Shown here piece by piece: positions 23,065-33,239 of a DNA stretch of 64,000 nucleotides; the first letter of the stretch is position 1, and each line of letters opens with the position of its first letter. Below the pieces are notes generated by a model. It worked only from the letters and a program-made list of their open reading frames with translations, was not told where the DNA came from and did no database searches. The position numbers and the translations under genes are program-made. This DNA is from Agapetus fuscipes (lineage: Eukaryota; Arthropoda; Insecta; Trichoptera; Glossosomatidae), in the NCBI GenBank assembly GCA_951799405.1, contig OX637353.1:6448001-6512000 (forward strand), given 5' to 3'.

Positions 23065-23577
23065 ATCTATAATCTATAATCTATAATCTATAATCTAAGT
23101 TGCAAGGATATATTCATTCAAAGCTCTCAGATGTATGCCCACAAACAAACACGTGTAGTTCGCGCTTACAAATGCTGATTGTGTACTTACAAATAAAATC
23201 CAAACCTCAAATGAACATAAGCCCTGCAACTCTTGCCGACATTCCCTGAAACAGGGGTGACATTGGCAAAGTGAACCATTTTTTACAGTATGGGTGGTCA
23301 ACCTCATACCAACCTATAAGTCAAGGAATACGAGTAATAAATAACATTTAAGTATAAGAAAACAACAAAATCTTAAAAATAAATCTATACAAAAAAAGTA
23401 AAAAATGTCTTATGCAAAAAATGTAGAAAGCCAATAAACCAACATTACAAATCAGCATTGCAGATTAGCCGCCACTTCTTCCTGTCCTTGCATACTTCTT
23501 TCATTTCATCCAGAGTCATAACTTTTTTCATACAAGCTCTCCTTTTATTATGACTCTGGATATCCCATTCACTTAAA
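23065..23577 (-). mobile_element. LINE family B, inverted copy, uninterrupted
   Basis: Minus-strand counterpart of the 15-16.4 kb copy: tail (ATCTATA)n at 23065-23097, the 265-bp module, AT-rich 3' UTR, then the RT end (EMKEVCKDRKKWRL with GAA intact) up to a 5' truncation at about 23577. Module translations of the two copies differ at only a few of about 70 positions. The different truncation points argue for separate insertions rather than one inverted duplication. Confidence 0.85.
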
Positions 23578-23633
23578 CATCATAAACAATATTAACTATA
23601 CGTTTTTCTATAAGAGTAAGTAAGTTTATGTTG

Positions 23634-23709
23634 TATATGTAAGTTAGTTGTTTATATGTAAGTTAGTTGTTTATATGTAAGTTAGTTGTTTATATGTTAG
23701 TTAGTTGTA
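23634..23709 (+). repeat. 20-bp minisatellite, about four units
   Basis: The unit TATATGTAAGTTAGTTGTTT is repeated with very few differences; the last unit is altered to TATATGTTAGTTAGTTGTAC. Confidence 0.85.
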
Positions 23710-24029
23710 CACATCCTTTATTATATTACCCTTCGTCGTCGTCATTCGTCGTCGAGTTTCGATTTTCAAAATCAATGCCATCACAGCAGATGAAACACAT
23801 TCATGCTCTATAGCAAATTAATTTATGTATATATGCTGCAATGCGGCGAGCTTACGCGTGTGTGTTTAGAAATGTATGAAAACTTTTAGGAATTAATCTG
23901 TTTGTTCATACTAAAAATGTATGGAACAATATTGACATCTAGCGGCAAAACGTAAAAGTTTTTTTTACATTTTCTTTTATTTCATGCAAATTAAAAATAA
24001 AAAAAAAGCCAAATAAAAATGGATTTCAA

Positions 24030-26970
24030 TCTGTAATCTAAGTTGCAAACATATATAACATTTGAGATTCATATTACATGCATTCTTACGAGCAGACATG
24101 TATAAGTTCTAATCTAATCTAATCTAAGCTGCAAAGATATATATCATTTAAGATTTATATTAAATGCATTCCCACAAGCAGATATGTATAAGTTCCCGCT
24201 TACATATGCTGCATGTGTACTTACAACATAACAGCCCATTCCAAATGAACATAAGCCCTGCAACTCTTGCCAACCTTCCCTGAAACAAAGGTGAATTTGC
24301 AAAGTAAACCATTTTTTAAAGTATGGGTGGTCAGCCTCATACCAACCTATAAGTCAAGAAAATTATTTTGTGTATTTCTTTACATAATCTAAGTTGCAAA
24401 GATACATACCATTTAAGATTCATATTAAATGCATTCCCACACGCAGACAGGTACAATTAGTTCACGCTTACAAATGCCCAATGTGGACTTGCAAAATAAA
24501 AAAACTAATCTCAAATGAACATAAGCCCTGCAACTTTTGCCGACTTTTCCTCAAACAGAGATACAATTTGCATGGTAAACCATTGCTTACAGTATGGGTG
24601 GTCAGCCACATACTAACCTTTTAGTCAAGGAAATTATTTTGTTTAGTTCTATAATCTAAGTTGCAAAGATACATACCATTTGAGATTCATATTAAATGCA
24701 TTCCCACAAGCAGACAGGTACAAGTTCACGCTTACAAATGCCCAATGTGGACTTGCAAAATAAAAAAAACTAATCTCAAATGAACATAAGCCCTGCAACT
24801 CTTGCCGACTTTTCCTCAAACAGAGATAAAATTTGCATTGTGAACCATTGCTTACAGTATGGGTGGTCAGCCACATACTAACCTTTTAGTCAAGGAAATT
24901 ATTTTGTTTAGTTCATTAATCTAAGTTGCAAAGATACATACCATTTGAGATTCATATTAAATGCATTCCCACAAGCAGACAGGTATAAGTTCGCGCTTAC
25001 AAATGCCCCATGTGGACTTATAAAATAAAAAACTAATCTCAAATGAACATAAGCCCTGCAACTCTTGCCGACTTTTCCTCAAACAGAGATAAAATTTTCA
25101 TTGTAAACCATTCTTACAGTATGGGTGGTCAGCCACATACTAACCTATAAGTCAAGGAAATTATTTTATTAAGTTCTATAATCTAAGTTGCAAAGATACA
25201 TACCATTTGAGATTCATATTAAATGCATTCCCACACGCAGACAGGTACAAGTTCACGCTTACAAATGCCCAATGTGGACTTGCAAAATAAAAAAACTAAT
25301 CTCAAATGAACATAAGCCCTGCAACTTTTGCCGACTTTTCCTCAAACAGAGATAAAATTTTCATGGTAAACCATTGCTTACAGTATGGGTGGTCAGCCAC
25401 ATACTAACCTTTTAGTCAAGGAAATTATTTTGTTTAGTTCTATAATCTAAGTTGCAAAAATACATACCATTTGAGATTCATATTAAATGCATTCCCACAA
25501 GCAGACAGGTACAAGTTCACGCTTACAAATGCCCAATGTGGACTTGCAAAATAAAAAAAACTAATCTCAAATGAACATAAGCCCTGCAACTCTTGCCGAC
25601 TTTTCCTCAAACAGAGATAAAATTTGCATTGTGAACCATTGCTTACAGTATGGGTGGTCAGCCACATACTAACCTTTTAGTCAAGGAAATTATTTTGTTT
25701 AGTTCATTAATCTAAGTTGCAAAGATACATACCATTTGAGATTCATATTAAATGCATTCCCACAAGCAGACAGGTATAAGTTCGCGCTTACAAATGCCCC
25801 ATGTGGACTTATAAAATAAAAAACTAATCTCAAATGAACATAAGCCCTGCAACTCTTGCCGACTTTTCCTCAAACAGAGATAAAATTTTCATTGTAAACC
25901 ATTCTTACAGTATGGGTGGTCAGCCACATACTAACCTATAAGTCAAGGAAATTATTTTATTAAGTTCTATAATCTAAGTTGCAAAGATACATACCATTTG
26001 AGATTCATATTAAATGCATTCCCACAAGCAGACAGGTATAAGTTCGCGCTTACAAATGCCCCATGTGGACTTATAAAATAAAAAACTAATCTCAAATGAA
26101 CATAAGCCCTGCAACTCTTGCCGACTTTTCCTCAAACAGAGATAAAATTTGCATTGTGAACCATTGCTTACAGTATGGGTGGTCAGCCACATACTAACCT
26201 TTTAGTCAAGGAAATTATTTTGTTTAGTTCTTTAATCTAAGTTGCAAAGATACATACCATTTGAGATTCATATTAAATGCATTCCCACAAGCAGACAGGT
26301 ATAAGTTCGCGCTTACAAATGCCCCATGTGGACTTATAAAATAAAAAACTAATCTCAAATGAACATAAGCCCTGCAACTCTTGCCGACTTTTCCTCAAAC
26401 AGAGATAAAATTTTCATTGTAAACCATTCTTACAGTATGGGTGGTCAGCCACATACTAACCTATAAGTCAAGGAAATTATTTTATTAAGTTCTATAATCT
26501 AAGTTGCAAAGATACATACCATTTGAGATTCATATTAAATGCATTCCCACAAGCAGACAGGTATAAGTTCGCGCTTACAAATGCCCCATGTGGACTTATA
26601 AAATAAAAAACTAATCTCAAATGAACATAAGCCCTGCAACTCTTGCCGACTTTTCCTCAAACAGAGATAAAATTTTCATGGTAAACCATTCTTACAGTAT
26701 GGGTGGTCAGCCACATACTAACCTATAAGTCAAGGAAATTATTTTGTTAAGTTCTATAATCTAAGTTGCAAAGATACATACCAATCGAGATTCATATTAA
26801 ATGCATTCCCACAAGCAGACATTTATAAGTTCGCGCTTACACATAATGCATGTTGACTTACAACATAAAAACCCAATCTCAAATTAATATAAGCCCTGCA
26901 ACTCTTGCCAATCTTCCCTGAAACACAGCTGAAATCTTCAAAGTGAACCATTTTTTAAACTATGGGTGGT
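24030..26970 (-). repeat. tandem satellite of 262-267-bp LINE B 3'-end modules (about 11 units)
   Basis: Units begin with AATCTAAGTTGCAAAGATAC at 24386, 24653, 24918, 25180, 25444, 25709, 25971, 26234, 26496 and 26758, preceded by a more diverged unit from about 24125 and a partial one at 24030. Spacing is 262-267 bp. Each unit is the reverse complement of the LINE B 3' module (CTGAAACAGGGG.., GGTGGTCAGCC, CAACCTATAAGTCAAGG equivalents). Units 24653 and 24918 recur almost unchanged at 25444 and 25709, 791 bp away, so three-unit blocks have been duplicated recently. Open frames beginning MWLTTHTV on the minus strand are by-products of the repeat. Confidence 0.93.
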
Positions 26971-27076
26971 CGATTTTCTTTTACAAAGGCTGCATGTTTT
27001 TATTTTACATGTTTTCCGAATTTTAACGCGAGGAAACTATGCGCAATATACACATTCACCAAATGTTAAGGGGTTG

Positions 27077-27108
27077 GGCTGCGTAGCAGCCAGGGGCAAC
27101 GCCCCTAG
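27077..27108 (+). mobile_element. Helitron-like 3' terminus after the 24-27 kb satellite
   Basis: Stem-loop GGCTGC-GTA-GCAGCC, then a second hairpin GGGGC-AAC-GCCCC running into CTAG at 27105-27108 and a T. Helitrons end with a hairpin followed by CTRR, inserted before T. The 5' TC end is not identified. Confidence 0.5.
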
Positions 27109-27714
27109 TTCTTATAAATATCAAAGTTGAAACTTATTCCTCCCCCCCCCAATAAATCATTTCCCATTGAATGTTTGTAAAATTTTAATATCAAATCAAA
27201 TATGTCAAGACTTTTCACTACATAGTTCAATTATTTCCAAGTAAGTTCAAGGAAATACGCATGGAAATGGTTTGAGGAATAAAAAAAACTAAAATTTAAA
27301 TACGAGCAGAGGTGGAAGTAGCACTTTTTGATATCATGTATTGGATACATAAGAGGAGGTAAAGACTTCAAAGGGGAAATGACTCATTCAAATCTGTGGT
27401 GAAAATTCTGCAGATACTCTTACCACCTTACAGTGGAAAGATTGCAGAGTAACAGTAACAATCACGAGCTATTTTAGTTGTTGAAATGTTTGTAGCAGGC
27501 TGGCGTAGCACGTTCCTGCTGATGACTTGGATCCACTTCCACATGCTCCGTACATTAATCATCCAAGGCGTGACGGTCCTAATGCTCACTATCAAGTGAG
27601 ATAAGTGCGACAGGCTCACCTTAAAAACATAATTCAAAGGTGTGGAAAAATGCAGCGTATTGTGGAGATGAATATATGATCAGAGAAAATAGCGACGGGA
27701 CTACGCATCGCATC

Positions 27715-27775
27715 TAACCTAAACATATATTGTAACTTCTTACCGCATTATCCTCGAAGAGTTTCGTGAATTAAA
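27715..27775 (-). mobile_element. SINE1 tail fragment
   Basis: Plus-strand CATATATTGTAACTTCTTAC and CGCATTATCCTCGAAGAG match the SINE1 3' portion; it is then broken by an insertion starting GAATTAAAACTGTG. Confidence 0.65.
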
Positions 27776-28574
27776 ACTGTGTTTTTTTTTTTTAATAAAT
27801 ACAATGGACTTTCACATTGTGAACCACCCAACCCTAACAAATATAAAAAAAAACCCTAATTATGGAGAATCCATTTTCAAATTTATTTTTGGTGACTTCA
27901 CATAGCCGAGGGATTTTTTTATTGTCCCCTTTATGTTTTTTTTATATGGGTTCATTTATAGGACTTTGTACAAATTAACAAAACTAACAATAAAATGACC
28001 AAAAATATGTTCTTCGGAAAATTAATTTAAAAGAACTGGAAATAATACGATAATATTTGGGCTTTCAGATTTTGGTACAATATAAATTTAGAAGATGGTG
28101 ATAAGGTACATTATGCAACATCTCAAGGACCAGCAATATATTATAACAGTTAGATTTATGGTCACATTTATCATGGGGGAGTCAGCGTGGTGGGCATCCA
28201 CATTACACCACTCACGACTCATAATTCCTAGGAATTCACGCACCATTTGCTGACAGTCGCAGCCATTCACTGCTCAGACAATTTCCCGGCCAGACCACTC
28301 ACTTCCTAGATTCCGAGACTCCTTCAACTTTGAATGTTCAAATACCTACATATTTGAATACGTAGGCAATCAAAATATGTAGTGCATATTTTGTTTAGTC
28401 TATAAAATGCCTTTATATTGCAAAAATAAATTTAACATGACATGAAAAAATTGTAGGTAACAAAATGCCAATAGCTAAAAGACCTATCATAATATGAAAA
28501 AATAGCTCTGTATATCGTCATCTCAGTATCAATAAATCAATATTTTTTATTTATTAAAGTCGTAAAAGGTCTAC

Positions 28575-28722
28575 AATCTGCATGATAAATAAATGTATGC
28601 CCACAAACAGGCACGCGTAAGTTCGCGCTTACAAATGCTGCATATGTGTGTCAAATGAACATAAGCCCTGCAACTTTTGCCATATTTCCCTGAAATAGGG
28701 CTGACATTGGCAAAGTGAACCG
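28575..28722 (-). repeat. LINE B 3' module, partial copy
   Basis: Contains TTCGCGCTTACAAATGCTGC, AACATAAGCCCTGCAACTTT and ATTGGCAAAGTGAACC. The tail-proximal and distal ends are lost. Confidence 0.7.
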
Positions 28723-29148
28723 TTTTTTTTTCTGTATTTCTGTGTTTCTGTGTTTCTTCTCAGCCTAATACAAAAGTAGAAATCAAGGAAAACGTGAAGA
28801 TGTACTTAATTTAAAAAAAGGAGGTGAGGTCATTATCATTTAGAGTCTACCCATAGACTATTCGTAGACGTAACTCTCATTTCTTTATTTTAGGTTCTAT
28901 ATTATTTTAATTCAGACTTTAAAAATCTAAGAAATATTTGGAACTACATTTATCATGTAACTCATTTCTTCATATATTTAAGTTTCCGAATTTGTAGTGA
29001 GGGCTTAGTTTAGTACTGACTATGAATAATCCTTTATGAAAAGAGTGTTAATTTTGACGCCCTGTTTATAAACATAAAACAACGAGTAATATGAAAGAAA
29101 TTGCGCATCATTTTTCAATTAGAAATAAACTTTAATTGAACAACGTGA

Positions 29149-29400
29149 CGTCATCGTGGAATCGTAAACTCACCTTCTTCTGGCGCCGCTCCACTCCTCA
29201 TTACTGTTAGATTTTATGAGGCTTCATTACGCGCACGTAGTTATGGCCGAACGTAAAGTTTTAGTAGGACTCCTCGCAGGCCTTGGTGTCAAAACAAGCA
29301 CTGAGGATAAAGGAAGACTTCCGGTTCCCTCTCAAACGGCAAACGGAAGTCGAGTCACTTTGCTGCGCGCGCAAAACCGACTACAAACCAGATAGAAATA
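29149..29400 (+). other. GC-rich block with CRE motif and a 50-codon ORF
   Basis: GC clearly exceeds the neighbourhood. TGACGTCA lies at about 29148-29155. An ORF from ATG 29243 to TAG 29393-29395 reads MAERKVLVGLLAGLGVKTST and continues 30 more residues; no family recognised. It could be a first exon with promoter, or chance. Confidence 0.25.
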
Positions 29401-29504
29401 GCTGGTCCTGATGAAGATAGTTTTCAGGTTTTCTGAAGATTAAATACTTGCCAATTATCACGAGTTGTTTTTTGATTTCAAAAGACATAGAAGTGTCAAA
29501 TAGC

Positions 29505-30052
29505 AATGATTTTTTCTGACGAAGAAAATATTCTCACTGAAAATGGCGGTACACAATTGTATATTGTTGCCGACCCTGATTTATGGAAACGAGTCGTGGA
29601 CGATGAATGAAAGAGAAGTAAATAAGGTATGCACCGTAGAAATGGCTCCTTTGAGAACTATGACAGGAAAAACACTGAAAAAAAAACGAATGGGTTCTTA
29701 ATGAATGCGGAGTTAAAGAAAGCGTGAAAGTGAAAGTTCAAAGTGTGATGCGATGGTTTGGACATATTGAAAGGATGAATGAAGACCGACTAACAAAAAA
29801 AGTATATAAAAGAAATGTAATAGGTAAGCGTGGAAGAGGAAGACCTAGGAAAGAATGGATTGATCAGATAAGTGAGATTGCGAATGAATGGAATTTACAG
29901 AGTGGAAACAAGAGAAGAGCATGCATGAAAAGAGTGATGAAATTGGATGAGATGAAAGAGGTATGCAAGGACAGAGTCAAGTGGAGTCACTTGTGTAGAG
30001 GTACCGGCCACCCCTAGAGGAATGGCGGCAGGATACAAGACAAGACAAGACT
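29505..30052 (+). mobile_element. LINE family A fragment with (ACAAG)n tail
   Basis: Starts within the region equivalent to RKFTKNMRLAVHNG. It runs through a frame disrupted by an A-run near 29680, then an open 97-codon stretch (KVKVQSVMRWFGHIERM, GKRGRGRPRKEW, EVCKDRVKW). It ends in GGCGGCAGGATACAAGACAAGACAAGAC. The stop-free distal part suggests a fairly young, 5'-truncated insertion. Confidence 0.88.
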
Positions 30053-30880
30053 ATTTATGTAGGCCTGAAATATACTAATAGGTACAACACTTGTTGACCT
30101 AGGAAAAATAAAACTGGGTCGGTAGAAAAATCATGTGAATCTACAAGTAACATTTTTTTTGTCCTGGGGAAACTCTTTCTTGTGTTTATAAAAGGATCCT
30201 CAACAAATAAAGCCCCCCAATATTCATGCATGTTTTCCTAATGCAAGTATATATTTACCATTTAAAAGGTAATAAAAAGGCAATGGTGGCTTATTTTTTT
30301 AGCAAAATATTTAGCTATTGAATGACTTATATAACTAAAAATTGTTTTGATAAAAGTCTGAAACACAATAGTAAGGCACTACATAAGAAAACAGTCAAAG
30401 CACAGTGGAATGATCAAGCATTTTTTGGGACACATAGATAAACTGAAACACTGAGCTTACTGGCATGGTTTGAACATATTTGCAGATATTATTAACCCTT
30501 TATAACAAGTGGTTTGTCTTCTCACTTCATGCAATAAATATCTCATGTCTCCAAGTGTTGTTAGGGGTGCGGAATTGAATCAAAAGATTGCGATCGTAGG
30601 GTCCCTTTAACATGAATTTACTCCTTTCAACTAAATTTAGGCCTCCGGGAAGGATAAACTTATACTTTCCCTGTTGTAATATCCTGTTGAATTTATTTTC
30701 TAAAATTGAAGATTTCGTTTACGTAGCATTCAATTTTTTTAAACAACTTATTCTGCTTTTCAACTCGTTTATTTGTTTTTACAAAAGATATATGCTCTAT
30801 GAATTAATTTAAATGCAAAAAAATATATTGTTGCTTTTAAAATAAATATGAATAGAAATGCAATTTACAAATCTTCTTTT

Positions 30881-31090
30881 TCCTGACCACAAACAGGTAT
30901 TAGCATTATCAATTTATTAATAATGTTATTTGATTTTAATTAATTATAAATTAAGAATCACCCGAGGAAATCTGTTTGAATCACGGTCAAAGATATCGTC
31001 AAGGATCAAAGGGGATCAAATCAGTGTTGTTTTTTTTTCAAACGCGCTAGTTGAGATAACTGTCGTAAATTGCTTGACCTTAGCGTCAAT
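30881..31090 (-). mobile_element. SINE3 copy, diverged
   Basis: TCCTGACCACAAACAGGTAT, GAATCACGGTCAAAGATATC and AAGGGGATCAAATCAGTG keep the SINE3 order; the A box is badly eroded. Confidence 0.68.
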
Positions 31091-31099
31091 TTTCTACAA

Positions 31100-32925
31100 T
31101 TTCGTATAATATGAAGAATATTGCGTCTTCATTGTTTATTTATTTTATGTTCTATCGAGTATAAAGCTTTCCCCATTAATGTTTACCTCACTGTTTTCAG
31201 TAATTCATTTAAGTGAACTCCTTTCAGACCTGCAGCATTTCCTCTGTCTCATCTGCCACATGTGCAGCCTGCACCGCGCAGCCTCCAAATGAGATTTGCA
31301 GTCATTAGGTAATTCATACGCCACCCCAAGTACAAACTGTACAATCAAACTCAACCGAAGCGTACTACCTAAACTACACTGAAACGAAAACTCTCTTTAG
31401 AAGGAGGGTTTTAGTTTTCGTAGAATTATTTGTTAGTTCATCGCTATTTATACGCTTTAACAACTATACCAAAGCGTTACGTTCAAACTAAACCATTGCG
31501 TTTTACAAGAAATGGACTGAAACTAAAACACTCTTTTGGTGAGCTGCTTTAGTTTTCATATATTTTTTGGTTGGCTTAGACGGTAGAGTTTTGAACTTGG
31601 TGTGCCGAGCCCGTTAGTGGCTTGTTACTTTATGTAAGATTGGAGAGCCGGCAAGCCACAATTATTGTCAACCCACACGACCTAAACATTATGCCAACTG
31701 GTGTGATTACAAAATGCAATTAGATCTAACAAGTTTCCCTGTTTGATTATGAAAGACGTTAGAGTCTCGTGTCGCTGGTCATGTTTATTACCAAATAGAC
31801 CGATTATTAGAAAAAATCTTATACAAAAATTGCTGTAAGTTCATTTTGTATTTCAATTGTTATATCAAAAGTAAAACATAGTTATAGATTTTTTTACCAC
31901 AGGCTAAAGTAGAAAATTGAATCTAGTCTAGTCATGATGCCCTTTGGCTTCGCGCCTTATACTCTCACCACTACAAGTATCAAGGAGGATATTGAACAAG
32001 ATGGATAGTGTTAACACAGATGCAACCAAGGCTGATATACATATTGTTACAAACTTTGAGGACCTACGCGCGCCTGTACAGGTACAATAGTGTGTGTAGA
32101 ACAGTCCAGTATGATCCATCATGGTAGCAGTAAGGTACATAAACGGCGCGGCGGTCTGGTATGAGCAAAAGATTGAATGATCTGGAATATGCAACGAAGA
32201 CCTCTTTTGTGCTATATAAAGGGACTGCAATAGGGCATTAAGAGGGTGTCGATTAAAACATTGAGGCGTGAATTCGAAAGCCAGAACTAGAACTCAATTG
32301 TTGTAAATTGTGAACCAAATCGTGTAAAATATATATTTTTTTAGATAAATAATTGCAGTTTAGTTAAAAGAGAACCCAGTAAAATCATAACCAATGCCTA
32401 AATGCTGTATAATATTAACGTAGTAAAAATCATTGTGCACATAAGCATTCGAAAATTAATAATATGAAGTGGGATATGAGTATAAATATGAGGTGATTTT
32501 TTGTACAAATTACTTACATGTTTTTACTTACTGTGTAGATTCTGTACTCCGAGTGTCAGCTATGTTTACATTTATTTAAAAAAAAAGTCATTAAAGAAAT
32601 GAGACGTTTTTTCAGGTTACACGAGGACTTGTTTGTAAACTGTTTACAAGCTTATATTTGAGGACGGTGAGTGACAAGGGATGTATTCAGGTATCTCGTA
32701 CAACTATTATGGCTAATCAAATTCCAGATCACCCAGCAAGGTGTGGGAGGGTGTGATCATGATCAGCTCATGCAACAACTAGTACTCAGCGCTCACTGCT
32801 CAGGATGGTGTGCTCAGGGTGATGCGCTGTGGAATATTCATCGTTACATGCATTGATGAGTGTGGGGTCTACGCTAAGTGATCACAAACACAATGCGAGG
32901 AACTAAATTTTCAGTAAGATTGGGA
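31100..32925. other. intergenic
   Basis: A GC-richer segment (31200-31330), repeated AACTAAAAC-type motifs (31370-31580, faintly shared with 22.65 and 3.55 kb) and a 100-codon minus frame (31928-32230) with no family resemblance. Confidence 0.4.
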
Positions 32926-32929
32926 TATG

Positions 32930-33085
32930 CAAAGCGAATGCAAAAGAAGAAAATGTATGAAAAAGATCATGGATTGAATGAATTGAAAGAGGTATGCAAG
33001 GATAGCAAAAAATGGAGGCAAATCTGCAGAAGCTCTGGTTACCCCTATCGAAATAGTGACAGAGTTACAGTAACAGTACAGAAGG
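32930..33085 (+). mobile_element. LINE family A, short 3' fragment
   Basis: Encodes a degraded RKRRMYMKK-like stretch, then ELKEVCKDSKKWRQICRSSG, the extreme C-terminus of the family A RT. It is followed by the conserved terminal phrase and an AGTTACAGTAACAGTACAG tail. Confidence 0.75.
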
Positions 33086-33239
33086 GCAATTCTCGAACTG
33101 TTGTATACTTTAAAAATTAAGATAAACGTAACGAATTCGTTTGATAATAAGTTTAATAATATATGTACTTTTATACTCAAAATTTTTAATCATGTATCAG
33201 ATACGATATCTCTTTTAGGTATTTATTTTAAAATTTGGA

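Noticed and set aside
24649..26192. Repeated minus-strand ORFs starting MWLTTHTV / MRLTTHTV
   Set aside because: They exist only because the LINE B module happens to be open in one frame; other module copies carry stops and frameshifts, and no upstream promoter is shared.
24030..26970. CRISPR-like array
   Set aside because: The whole 262-267-bp unit repeats with no short repeat/unique spacer alternation, and the genome is eukaryotic.
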